A DNA stretch of 47,485 nt from an uncultured Ruminococcus sp. GTDB taxonomy: Bacteria > Bacillota > Clostridia > Oscillospirales > Acutalibacteraceae. The notes under the pieces are model-generated. The model was not told the origin of the DNA. It saw only the letters and a program-made list of their open reading frames with translations, and ran no database searches. The stretch spans positions 1-47,485 of the forward strand of contig CACYFH010000008.1 of the NCBI GenBank assembly GCA_902773635.1, given 5' to 3'. Position numbers and translations under genes: made by a program. Every line of letters starts with the position of its first letter. Positions within the stretch are counted from its first letter, which is position 1. Below are positions 8,344-15,483 of this stretch, one piece after another.

Positions 8344-8355
8344 CGGAGGTGACTT

Positions 8356-8790
8356 ATGAGCGGTATGACAATATTTTGGCTGATCTTCACAGTCGTGATG
8401 GCGGTACTGGAGGGCTTGACCGTCCAGCTGGTGTCCGTCTGGTTCGCTGTCGGCGGACTGGCGGCATGTATTACCTCGCTGTTTACCGACAGCATCCCGA
8501 TCCAGGCAGTCGTGTTCGTAGTCGTCACGGCGATCGCGCTGGTCGTCACCAGACCTTTGGTGAAAAAGATAAGGAAGAAGAAAGCTGAACCGACCAATGC
8601 CGACCGCTATATCGGCAAGACTGCCGTCGTCGTTACGGCGATCGACAATCAAAACGCCGAGGGCATGGTCAAGGTCGACAACCAGAAGTGGACGGCACGC
8701 TCCGAGAGCGGAGAACACATTCCCGAGGGCGCGACCGTCACCGTCACCGCCATTGAAGGCGTGAAGCTGATCGTCAGTATTAACAAATAA
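8356..8790 (+). CDS. NfeD family membrane protein
   Basis: A 144-aa protein with hydrophobic helices in the first 75 residues and a C-terminal OB-fold-like domain (IGKTAVVVTAI, GMVKVDNQKWTARSE, GATVTVTAIEGVKLIV) typical of NfeD. NfeD proteins are encoded with SPFH/stomatin partners and are thought to help organise membrane microdomains and proteolysis. RBS GGAGGTGAC is strong. The downstream SPFH gene begins after a heptamer repeat. Confidence 0.88.
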   Translation: MSGMTIFWLIFTVVMAVLEGLTVQLVSVWFAVGGLAACITSLFTDSIPIQAVVFVVVTAIALVVTRPLVKKIRKKKAEPTNADRYIGKTAVVVTAIDNQNAEGMVKVDNQKWTARSESGEHIPEGATVTVTAIEGVKLIVSINK

Positions 8791-8791
8791 C

Positions 8792-8819
8792 CGGCAACCG
8801 GAAACCGGTAACCGGCAAC
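8792..8819. repeat. Heptanucleotide tandem repeat (ACCGGNA)x4
   Basis: ACCGGCA, ACCGGAA, ACCGGTA, ACCGGCA follow one another directly after the NfeD stop codon, with period 7. It lies inside an operon spacer. Heptamer arrays of different sequence occur at 23262-23282, 23354-23381 and 28574-28622. Confidence 0.75.
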
Positions 8820-8840
8820 TTGAATAGAAAGGAAATCATC

Positions 8841-9746
8841 ATGGAATTCATTCCGATCATTATTATCGCACTGATCGTACTCGCGGTCATTATCATCATC
8901 GCCCGCAATATCAAGATCGTCCCGCAGGCGCATGCGTTCGTTATCGAGCGTCTCGGCGCGTATCATCAGACATGGGGCACGGGTCTGCACCTGAAAGTCC
9001 CCTTCATCGACAGGATCGCGAAGCGCGTCTCCCTGAAAGAGCAGGTCGTGGACTTCCCGCCCCAGCCGGTTATCACGCGCGACAACGTCACCATGCAGAT
9101 CGACACGGTCGTCTACTTTGAGATCACCGACCCGAAGCTCTACACCTACGGCGTGGAACAGCCCTTAGCGGCGATCGAGAATCTCACTGCCACCACCCTC
9201 AGAAACATCATCGGCGATCTGGAGCTCGACTCGACCCTGACCTCCCGCGACACCATCAACGACAAGATCCGCATCATCCTCGATGAAGCGACCGACGCCT
9301 GGGGCATCCGCGTCATCCGCGTAGAGCTGAAGAACATCCTGCCGCCGCGTGAGATTCAGGACGCGATGGAAAAGCAGATGAAGGCGGAGCGTGAGCGCCG
9401 CGCACGCATCCTCGACGCAGAAGGTGAGAAGCGCTCTCAGATTCTCGTCGCAGAAGGCTTGAAGGAATCCGCTATCTTAAAGGCTGACGCTGTGAAGGAA
9501 TCCAAGATCCGCGAGGCGGAGGGTGAAGCGCAGGCGATCCTCGCCGTCCAGAAGGCTTACGCCGACGCGCTGAGAATGCTCTCTGAGGCGAACCCCTCCG
9601 AGAAGGTCATCCAGCTCAAATCTCTGGAAGCTCTCCAGAAGGTCGCGGACGGCAAGTCCACCAAGCTGATCATCCCCTCCGATATGCAGAAGATCGCCGG
9701 CCTCGCCGCCTCCGTCAAGGAGATCGTCACCGACGTGAAGGAGTAA
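8841..9746 (+). CDS. SPFH/Band 7 (stomatin-like, QmcA type) protein
   Basis: A 301-aa protein starting with a membrane anchor (IPIIIIALIVLAVIIIIA), then a Band 7 domain (IVPQAHAFVIERLGAYHQTW, LKVPFIDRI, ITRDNVTMQIDTVVYFEITD) and an Ala/Glu coiled coil. This is a classic stomatin partnered with NfeD. The start at 8841 follows AAAGGAAATCATC; an upstream TTG at 8820 overlaps the end of the heptamer repeat and is less likely. A terminator follows at 9764. Confidence 0.9.
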   Translation: MEFIPIIIIALIVLAVIIIIARNIKIVPQAHAFVIERLGAYHQTWGTGLHLKVPFIDRIAKRVSLKEQVVDFPPQPVITRDNVTMQIDTVVYFEITDPKLYTYGVEQPLAAIENLTATTLRNIIGDLELDSTLTSRDTINDKIRIILDEATDAWGIRVIRVELKNILPPREIQDAMEKQMKAERERRARILDAEGEKRSQILVAEGLKESAILKADAVKESKIREAEGEAQAILAVQKAYADALRMLSEANPSEKVIQLKSLEALQKVADGKSTKLIIPSDMQKIAGLAASVKEIVTDVKE

Positions 9747-9763
9747 CCCATAAATATGTATGA

Positions 9764-9796
9764 GGAGCAGTCCGCGAGGGCTGCTCCTTTTGTTTC
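9764..9796 (+). terminator. Rho-independent terminator of the SPFH/NfeD cluster
   Basis: GGAGCAG and CTGCTCC pair around a GC-rich loop and are followed by TTTTGTTT, 18 bp after the stop codon. Confidence 0.8.
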
Positions 9797-9807
9797 GAAA
9801 TATAATT

Positions 9808-9890
9808 GTAGGGCGGGGGTACCCCCGTTGGGGGAATGTCCGAAGGACAAGGGGAGGAGCCGTCTCCGGCGAGGAATGCTCCCGCCCTGC
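9808..9890. repeat. Palindromic repeat GTAGGGCGGGGG...CCCGCCCTGC, long form
   Basis: An 83-bp element with inverted ends GTAGGGCGGG/CCCGCCCT and an internal sequence that recurs almost identically on the opposite strand at 40230-40308. Short versions occur at 14969-14996 and 33469-33496. It is non-coding. Confidence 0.85.
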
Positions 9891-9904
9891 ATTTTTTTGA
9901 ATGT

Positions 9905-10018
9905 TCAGTTGTAATCATTTTCCATATGCCTGTCTGCTTCGCTTGCGATGTTGAGCATTGCCATGACTGCGACGCCGACGAAGCCGCCGATGAATAAGCC
10001 TATTATGAATCCGACCAT
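9905..10018 (-). CDS. 37-aa single-helix membrane protein (DUF3789-like)
   Basis: Reading leftward from 10018, the frame gives a Gly-rich hydrophobic helix (MVGFIIGLFIGGFVGVAVMA) followed by MLNIASEADRH and a short polar tail. AGGTGAG lies 4 bp upstream as ribosome site. This resembles the small DUF3789 membrane proteins of Firmicutes, whose function is unknown. The gene stands alone between a repeat element and an AT-rich stretch. Confidence 0.6.
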   Translation of the reverse strand: MVGFIIGLFIGGFVGVAVMAMLNIASEADRHMENDYN

Positions 10019-10221
10019 TTTCTCACCTCGCTTTTGCTTATCATATAAATCCTGCTTCGCTTTGTGGGATTGTGTTTGTTAAAAATATATTTATTGCTAT
10101 TATTCCATTTGTTAATTATAAATATGCTTTGATGCTGTAAAATACTATATATAGCGCCGCTTTAATTCCGCAGCGCAAAATAAGGTTAAAACATTGTAAT
10201 CGAAGATATTAGTTTTGTTAC
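10019..10221. other. AT-rich spacer without recognisable genes
   Basis: About 200 bp of low-GC sequence between the small membrane peptide and the next promoter. It contains the upstream region of that minus-strand gene. I see no hairpin terminator, riboswitch or ORF of note. Confidence 0.5.
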
Positions 10222-10250
10222 TTGAAAACCACAAGATATTGTGCTAAAAT
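10222..10250 (+). promoter_or_regulatory. Sigma-A promoter
   Basis: TTGAAA (10222-10227) and TAAAAT (10245-10250) with a 17-bp spacer and TGTGC before the -10. It lies 84 bp upstream of the NrdD-tail-like gene. Confidence 0.65.
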
Positions 10251-10333
10251 TCGTATTGCAATCAAGATAAAGTGATTTTTCACCACTATATTTTCGATAG
10301 AAAACAGAAATTAACATGAAAGAGGAGATTATC

Positions 10334-10627
10334 ATGACAGTAACAGTCACAGGCGGCAGCCTTTCTCAGAACGAGATCAACGCATATGTTCAGCAGCTCA
10401 AGGAGCAGAATCCCGATAAGGTCATCAAGACCGTTGACTTCACCGTAGACGGCGAGTTCGTCGACATGAGCTACACCTTCGATAGCGTGCCCTTTGAGCG
10501 CATCCGCCGCATCACCGGCTATCTCGTCGGTACCGTCGACCGCTTCAACGACGCAAAGCGCGCCGAGGTACAGGACAGAGTGAAGCACACCCTCGACTGC
10601 GGCTGCTCTCTGGAGGAGATCGCTTGA
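10334..10627 (+). CDS. NrdD C-terminal-like small protein
   Basis: A 97-aa protein. Its second half (ERIRRITGYLVG, DRFNDAKRAEVQDRVKH) matches the C-terminal region typical of anaerobic ribonucleotide reductase NrdD in Firmicutes and ends with a CGC pair. The first half does not resemble the NrdD barrel. It has its own promoter and good ribosome site (AGAGGAG, start 10334), and no full nrdD is nearby. It may be a free-standing regulatory or radical-domain-like module. Similarity to NrdD rests on motif recall. Confidence 0.6.
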   Translation: MTVTVTGGSLSQNEINAYVQQLKEQNPDKVIKTVDFTVDGEFVDMSYTFDSVPFERIRRITGYLVGTVDRFNDAKRAEVQDRVKHTLDCGCSLEEIA

Positions 10628-10633
10628 TCATTT

Positions 10634-10671
10634 GTCATTGCGAGGCATTTATGCCGCGGCAATCTCAACCG
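10634..10671 (-). repeat. REP-like element (GTTGAGATTGCCGCGGCAT family), copy A
   Basis: Read on the minus strand it gives GGTTGAGATTGCCGCGGCAT followed by AAATGCCTCGCAATGAC. Two further copies lie inside the T-box leaders at 15302-15335 and 20789-20822. It ends 10 bp before the metK promoter -35 box. Confidence 0.8.
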
Positions 10672-10680
10672 AAAAAACAC

Positions 10681-10709
10681 TTGACAGATTCTGTCAAATC
10701 GTGTACAAT
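10681..10709 (+). promoter_or_regulatory. metK promoter
   Basis: TTGACA (10681-10686) and TACAAT (10704-10709) with a 17-bp spacer, immediately upstream of the S-box. Confidence 0.85.
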
Positions 10710-10720
10710 TCCATATCGAA

Positions 10721-10851
10721 CCACTTATCAAGAGCGACGGAGGGAACAGGCCCTGTGAAGTCCGGCAACCTGCGAGAGTAAGGTGCCAAATCCTGCGGTA
10801 TCACCGGAAGATGAGTTATAAGCTCCATGTGTATACCGCATGGAGCTTTTT
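10721..10851 (+). promoter_or_regulatory. SAM-I (S-box) riboswitch with terminator
   Basis: The aptamer shows the S-box signature: CTTATCAAGAG, GGAGGGA, GGCCCTGTGAAG, CCGGCAACC, GGTGCCAAATCCTGC and GGAAGATGAG (10722-10815). A terminator follows: AGCTCCATG/CATGGAGCT with a T run (10820-10851). SAM binding should favour termination and shut down metK 140 bp downstream, which is feedback control by the enzyme's product. Confidence 0.95.
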
Positions 10852-10992
10852 GACGCTTACGGACGTGCGGACACGCGGACGCGCGCGTCTTTATCCCGCC
10901 TATTGATATGTTTCCGATGACGATGCCGGCTTCAACGGCGTGTCAGGCTATCCGCAAAACTGTTCAAAATTCATTTAATCGAGGTAATCATT

Positions 10993-12174
10993 ATGTCATA
11001 TTTCTTTACGTCTGAATCCGTGACCGAGGGGCATCCCGACAAGGTCTGCGACCGCGTTTCGGATTCTATCTTAGACGCGATCCTCTCTCAGGATGAGAAC
11101 GCGCATATCGCATGCGAGACGACCGCCACCACCGGCAGGGTCAATATCATGGGCGAGGTCAGCACCACCGCCAAGGTGGATTATGAAGCCGTCGCGAGAA
11201 AGGCGATCTGTGAGATCGGCTACGACTGCGAGCGCGCGACCTTCGACGGCAACACCTGTGAGGTCAACGTTTTTCTCGACACCCAGAGCCCCGATATCGC
11301 GATGGGCGTCAACGCTTCCTATGAGCTCAAGGACGGCGAGGAGGTCGAGGAGAATCAGATCGGCGCGGGCGATCAGGGCATGATGTTCGGTTATGCTTGC
11401 GACGAGACCCCGGAGCTGATGCCGCTGGCGATCTCCCTGTCTCACAAGCTCGCCTACCGTCTGACCGAGGTCAGGAAGAACGGCACGCTCGCTTATCTCA
11501 GACCCGACGGCAAAACGCAGGTCACGATCGAATACGACGGCGAGAAGGCGAAGCGCGTGGACACGGTCGTCGTCTCTACCCAGCACGACGAGGATATTCC
11601 GCTCGAGAAGATCCGCGAGGATATCATCGCTGAGGTCATCCGTCCGATCATCCCCGCCGAGCTGATGGATGAGAACACCAAGATCTTCGTCAACCCGACC
11701 GGACGCTTCGTGATCGGCGGTCCCGAGGGCGATTCAGGTCTCACCGGCAGAAAGATCATCGTCGACACCTACGGCGGCTACGCGCGTCACGGCGGCGGCG
11801 CCTTCTCCGGCAAGGATCCGACAAAGGTCGACCGTTCCGCGGCATATTTCGCCCGCTATATCGCGAAGAACCTTGTTGCGGCGGGGCTTGCGAAGAAGGC
11901 GGAGGTCCAGCTCGCCTACGCGATCGGCGTGGCAAAGCCCGTCTCCGTCATGGTGGAGAGCTTCGGCACCTCAAAATATACCAACGAGCAGCTTGCCGAC
12001 GCGGTGAACAAGGTGTTCGACGCGCGTCCCGTCTCCATCATCAAGACGCTCGACCTCTTACATACTAAGTACGCGCCGCTCTCCGCTTACGGCCACATGG
12101 GCCGCGAGGAGCTGGGCGTGAAGTGGGAAGATACCGACAAGACCGACGCGCTGAGAGCAGCGGTCGCAGAGTGA
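10993..12174 (+). CDS. metK: S-adenosylmethionine synthetase
   Basis: A 393-aa enzyme making SAM from methionine and ATP. Signatures are [16 protein letters not shown] at the N-terminus, [12 protein letters not shown] and [16 protein letters not shown]. The length is normal for the family. The ribosome site is GAGG. It is controlled by the S-box at 10721-10851. The following small gene starts 9-15 bp after its stop and is probably co-transcribed. Confidence 0.98.
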   Translation: MSYFFTSESVTEGHPDKVCDRVSDSILDAILSQDENAHIACETTATTGRVNIMGEVSTTAKVDYEAVARKAICEIGYDCERATFDGNTCEVNVFLDTQSPDIAMGVNASYELKDGEEVEENQIGAGDQGMMFGYACDETPELMPLAISLSHKLAYRLTEVRKNGTLAYLRPDGKTQVTIEYDGEKAKRVDTVVVSTQHDEDIPLEKIREDIIAEVIRPIIPAELMDENTKIFVNPTGRFVIGGPEGDSGLTGRKIIVDTYGGYARHGGGAFSGKDPTKVDRSAAYFARYIAKNLVAAGLAKKAEVQLAYAIGVAKPVSVMVESFGTSKYTNEQLADAVNKVFDARPVSIIKTLDLLHTKYAPLSAYGHMGREELGVKWEDTDKTDALRAAVAE

Positions 12175-12189
12175 CAGGGGAGAATGGCT

Positions 12190-12648
12190 ATGAGCGCTAT
12201 GACTGAGGAATTCGTCTCCGCATTGGAGCTTTTTATCAACGAATGTGACGCGAAGGAGGAGTACGCCGACTGGGACTACGCCGAGCGCGGTCACATGGCG
12301 GCATATTATCAGAATGATATGCTCAGCTTCCTGCTGCGCCTGATGGGTACGGACGGCGTGTTCAGCGAACAGGAGACCGATCTGCTCAACGAGACCTTCG
12401 GCTTCCGTTATCGCCCCGACGAGCTGGAGGAGATCTACGAGACCTGCGAGAGCGAGCTGGGCGACGACTTCGACGAGCACCTCGAGGAGGATATCCGCGA
12501 GCTGTATCGCATGGATGAGAACATGGGGCAGATGTTCATGGATCTCCTGCTCCTGATCTGTGATATAATGGCGCAGAGCGACGGCTTCGTCTACTCCAAG
12601 GAGGACGAGGAGATCGCCAAGCTGCACGATATCATGTCAAATATTTGA
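12190..12648 (+). CDS. Acidic TerB-like helical protein
   Basis: A 152-aa, strongly acidic all-helical protein. The pattern of two helical halves (MLSFLLRLMGTDGVFSEQET ... LLLLICDIMAQSDGFVYSKE) recalls the TerB/TRAP-type repeats with 'D-G-x-x-x-x-E' turns. The function is unknown. The start at 12190 has the best spacing from GGGGAG; 12184 and 12199 are alternatives. It is co-transcribed with metK and ended by a strong terminator. Confidence 0.7.
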   Translation: MSAMTEEFVSALELFINECDAKEEYADWDYAERGHMAAYYQNDMLSFLLRLMGTDGVFSEQETDLLNETFGFRYRPDELEEIYETCESELGDDFDEHLEEDIRELYRMDENMGQMFMDLLLLICDIMAQSDGFVYSKEDEEIAKLHDIMSNI

Positions 12649-12655
12649 TGATGCA

Positions 12656-12689
12656 TGAAAGGCTGACCCGATGAAGGTCAGCCTTTTTT
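12656..12689 (+). terminator. Rho-independent terminator
   Basis: AAAGGCTGACC and GGTCAGCCTTTTTT form a 9-10-bp stem after the metK-linked gene. The A-rich 5' side could let it serve the convergent mazF transcript as well. Confidence 0.9.
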
Positions 12690-12710
12690 GGATTCATACG
12701 GACATTCCGT

Positions 12711-13067
12711 TTATCCGATCAGCCCGAAGGAGACGGACAATGCCTGATTGATGGCTTTCATGGACTGTACGTCCACGCTCCCCATCTTCTCCTTCAATCT
12801 GCGCTTGTCGAGGGTGCGGACCTGCTCGAGCAGGACGACGCTGTCGCGCTGTAAGCCACAGTCGCCTGCTTCGATGGGGATATGGGTGGGGAGCTTGTTC
12901 TTGCTCTGCTTACTGGTGATCGCCGCCGCGATCACGGTGGGGGAGTAGCGGTTGCCCACGTCGTTCTGGATGATCAGCACCGGGCGGACGCCGCCCTGCT
13001 CACTGCCGACGACGGGACTGAGGTCGGCGTAATAGATGTCGCCACGTTTGACGTTCAATTCATTCAC
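12711..13067 (-). CDS. mazF: MazF/PemK-family endoribonuclease toxin, no adjacent antitoxin
   Basis: A 118-aa PemK/MazF toxin ([37 protein letters not shown]) with the conserved Arg and Thr of the family. Such enzymes cleave mRNA at short motifs. No antitoxin ORF lies upstream; its start overlaps the 3' end of the CDF transporter gene by 8 bp. Lone chromosomal mazF genes with a distant or absent antitoxin are common in Clostridia (NdoA/EndoA type). Confidence 0.92.
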   Translation of the reverse strand: MNELNVKRGDIYYADLSPVVGSEQGGVRPVLIIQNDVGNRYSPTVIAAAITSKQSKNKLPTHIPIEAGDCGLQRDSVVLLEQVRTLDKRRLKEKMGSVDVQSMKAINQALSVSFGLIG

Positions 13068-14004
13068 GCTCCTGTTTTTCTTTCTTCCGATGATATTGTC
13101 GGCATCTTGACGCGGATTTATTCATCTTTCCGATCGGACAGATCACGGCTTCCGCTTGGAGCTCTTCTTTGATATGCTTTCTGAGGAGCGGGATGACTGC
13201 TTCTGCATTGTCGCAACAGATGTAGATGGTCAACACTCTGCGCTGAGGACCGTAGTCGTGGATCGCGGGTTCGGAGAAGCCTTTGACGCGCGGATCGCTC
13301 TGCATGATCCCGCTCAGCTTATCGAGCGTTTCCTTGTCGATCCCTCGTCCGAGAAGGGGCGCTCCGCTCTCCCAAACGGAGTGCGCGCCCGCGTAGAGGA
13401 TGCACAGCGCGACCAGCACGCCCGTGAAGCCGTCCGCGTTGAAGCCGGTGAGGTTCTCGATGACGATCGATGTGAGGATGGCGAGGGTTGCGATGCAGTC
13501 GGCGAGGGAATCCATCGCCGCCGCCTTCATGCCGGCAGATTCGATCCGTTTTCCGATACGGCTGTTGTACAGGTACATGAAGCCCTTTACCGCAACCGAG
13601 ATCAGGAGGATCACGATCACCGTGGGACAGCCGTCCACCTCCTGCGGATGGAGGAGCTTCCCGATAGAGGACAGGAGCATCCGACAGCCGATCCCGAGGA
13701 CGGCGAGGGAGATCAGAAGCCCCGAGAGGTACTCGAGCCGTCCGCAGCCGAAGGGAAAGCGCCTGCACGGGCGCATGTTGCCGAGCAGAAAACCCGACAG
13801 CGCGAGGATGCACGAGCCCGCGTCGGCGAGATTGTTGAAGCCGTCGGCTGTGATCGCGATCGAGCCCGAGAGTGTGCCCGCTGTGTATTTGAGGGCGAAG
13901 AGCATGAGGTTCAACAGCATACCCAGCACGCTGAATAAAGCGCCGAGCCTGCGCCGACCTTTCCCGCTCTCACCCGAAAAACGCCTGATGATCCGTTCCG
14001 TCAT
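13060..14004 (-). CDS. Cation diffusion facilitator family metal transporter
   Basis: A 314-aa protein with about six membrane helices and a cytoplasmic C-terminal domain. Metal-site helices show [12 protein letters not shown] and [10 protein letters not shown], and the tail has [20 protein letters not shown] proteins export divalent cations such as Zn, Mn or Fe by proton antiport. The metal cannot be deduced. It is translationally overlapped with mazF downstream. Confidence 0.92.
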   Translation of the reverse strand: MTERIIRRFSGESGKGRRRLGALFSVLGMLLNLMLFALKYTAGTLSGSIAITADGFNNLADAGSCILALSGFLLGNMRPCRRFPFGCGRLEYLSGLLISLAVLGIGCRMLLSSIGKLLHPQEVDGCPTVIVILLISVAVKGFMYLYNSRIGKRIESAGMKAAAMDSLADCIATLAILTSIVIENLTGFNADGFTGVLVALCILYAGAHSVWESGAPLLGRGIDKETLDKLSGIMQSDPRVKGFSEPAIHDYGPQRRVLTIYICCDNAEAVIPLLRKHIKEELQAEAVICPIGKMNKSASRCRQYHRKKEKQERE

Positions 14005-14016
14005 AAAACACCGTTA

Positions 14017-14045
14017 TTGAAAATAGTCATGGTTTGTGTTACAAT
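14017..14045 (+). promoter_or_regulatory. Promoter of the DMT transporter gene
   Basis: TTGAAA (14017-14022) and TACAAT (14040-14045) with a 17-bp spacer, preceded on the other strand by the CDF gene start. Confidence 0.7.
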
Positions 14046-14083
14046 GATTACACTATTTCATCATATGACCGGGGTCGGATATC

Positions 14084-14953
14084 GTGAGCAATCGCAGTAA
14101 GGGAATTTTCTTTCTTGTGTTATCGGCGTTCTTTTTCGCCTGTATGAATATGTTCGTCAAGCTGTCGGGCGAGGAACTGCCTGTCTTTCAGAAGGTATTC
14201 TTCCGCAACGCGATGGCGGCTGTTGTGGCGTGTATTATTCTGATAAAGAATAAAGCGCCCTTCAAGCCGTCCGTCAAGGGCAGTCTGCCGTTCCTCACGA
14301 TGCGGACCCTGTTCGGGCTTGCGGGCGTGATCTGCAACTATTACGCGCTCGAGACGCTCAACCTCCCCGACGCCTCCATCCTCAACAAGATGTCGCCGTT
14401 CTTTGCGGTGCTGTTCTCCTTCATCTTCATCAAGGAGCGTCCGAAGGTCTATCAATGGCTGATCCTCGGCGGCGCGCTGTTCGGCACGCTGTTCGTCATC
14501 AAGCCCTCGTTCGCGAACGCCGCGTTCCTGCCGGCGGTGGTCGGCTTCATGGGCGGCGTGTTCGCGGGTGCGGCTTACGGCTGCGTCCGCAAGCTCGGGC
14601 TGATGGGGGAGAGCAACCCCTTCATCGTGTTCTTCTTCTCGGCGGGATCGACCCTGCTGGTCACACCCGTCATGATCATCGGCTACGTCCCGATGACGGC
14701 GCTCCAATGGGTCTATCTGCTCTCTGCAGGCGTCAGCGCCGCGCTCGCGCAGTTCTCCATCACCGCCGCCTATACCTATGCGCCCGCAAAGGAGATATCC
14801 GTCTACGATTTCAGCCAGATTATCTTCGCGTCTCTGATGAGCCTGATCGTGTTTCAGCAGATACCGGATATCTACAGTATCGTCGGCTATGTGATCATCA
14901 TTTCAATGGCGGTGTTGAATTTCTTCCTCAGCACAAGGAAAACAAATACATAG
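14084..14953 (+). CDS. EamA/DMT family transporter
   Basis: A 289-aa membrane protein with ten hydrophobic helices in two EamA repeats (KGIFFLVLSAFFFACMNMFV; FLPAVVGFMGGVFAGAAYGC). Members export or import small metabolites, often amino acids or nucleosides. It starts with GTG at 14084. It is the gene immediately upstream of the first BCAA T-box unit, but transcription is separate. No substrate can be assigned. Confidence 0.9.
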   Translation: MSNRSKGIFFLVLSAFFFACMNMFVKLSGEELPVFQKVFFRNAMAAVVACIILIKNKAPFKPSVKGSLPFLTMRTLFGLAGVICNYYALETLNLPDASILNKMSPFFAVLFSFIFIKERPKVYQWLILGGALFGTLFVIKPSFANAAFLPAVVGFMGGVFAGAAYGCVRKLGLMGESNPFIVFFFSAGSTLLVTPVMIIGYVPMTALQWVYLLSAGVSAALAQFSITAAYTYAPAKEISVYDFSQIIFASLMSLIVFQQIPDIYSIVGYVIIISMAVLNFFLSTRKTNT

Positions 14954-14968
14954 GAAACAAGTATTGCT

Positions 14969-14996
14969 GTAGGGCGGGGGCTTGCTCCCGCCCTAC
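14969..14996. repeat. Short palindromic repeat GTAGGGCGGGGG/CCCGCCCTAC
   Basis: A 28-bp hairpin (GTAGGGCGGG-loop-CCCGCCCTAC), the minimal form of the family at 9808, 33469 and 40119. It lies 15 bp after the transporter stop and could stop transcription weakly. Confidence 0.8.
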
Positions 14997-15083
14997 GGAT
15001 TATATCCGAACGTCAGCCCCTCTGCGGAAATATATCCTAAAATATTTCGCGTTCGGTGAGAGAAATCCGTCGAAATGACGGTA

Positions 15084-15111
15084 TTGACTTTTTGGGGATT
15101 TGTGCTAGAAT
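15084..15111 (+). promoter_or_regulatory. Promoter of T-box leader 1
   Basis: TTGACT (15084-15089) and TAGAAT (15106-15111), 16-bp spacer. The transcript would begin near 15118. Confidence 0.7.
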
Positions 15112-15117
15112 ATGACC

Positions 15118-15440
15118 AGACAATTAATAAAGGCTGTGACGAAGACGGTCAAGGCTGAGTTCTTCCAGAGAGTCGGCGGCTGGTGTGAGCCGACAGAACG
15201 AACCTGAGTACCCATCCCTTCTGAGCCGGGAGCCCGAACGACCAAAGGTTAAGTAGATACTCCCCGTGATTGCTGCGTAAAGGCATAGGGATTCATAACG
15301 GTTGAGATTGCCGCGGCATAGACGCCTCGCAATGACAATTCATATCGATCCTGAGAGCGGCAGTAGTAATACTGCAAATTGAGTGGTACCGCGGATGTGA
15401 TTTTCACACTCGTCTCAATGCTGAGACGGGTGTTTTTTTA
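15118..15440 (+). promoter_or_regulatory. T-box leader 1, specifier probably AUC (Ile)
   Basis: The stem I base GGCU (15132-15135) pairs with AGCC (15224-15227) around the K-turn GUGAC/UGA, and GAAG (15141-15144) pairs with CUUC (15218-15221). The triplet placed as in the two other leaders of this window, one base before that helix, is AUC (15214-15216). The T-box TGGTACCGCG lies at 15384-15393, and the terminator (ACACTCGTCTCA/TGAGACGGGTGT plus T7) ends at 15440. A REP-like hairpin sits between stem I and the antiterminator. Uncharged tRNA-Ile should raise expression of the synthetase gene. Other alignments would give CCC, so the Ile reading is an inference. Confidence 0.88.
15302..15335 (+). 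repeat. REP-like element inside T-box leader 1 (copy B)
   Basis: GTTGAGATTGCCGCGGCAT followed by AGACGCCTCGCAATGAC, nearly identical to the copy at 10634-10671. Ends ATTGC/GCAAT pair, so it can fold as an extra hairpin in the leader RNA. Confidence 0.85.
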
Positions 15441-15483
15441 TTGATTGCTCTACCCAATTTACTTCATATGGGAGGAAAACAAG

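Noticed and set aside
10634-10671. Remnant of a T-box leader upstream of metK
   Set aside because: Only the REP-like element is shared; no TGGTACCGCG or stem I. The leader here is an S-box.
13156-13938. 260-aa plus-strand frame opposite the CDF transporter
   Set aside because: Low-complexity Arg/Asp-rich antisense frame with no domain; the minus-strand frame is clearly CDF.
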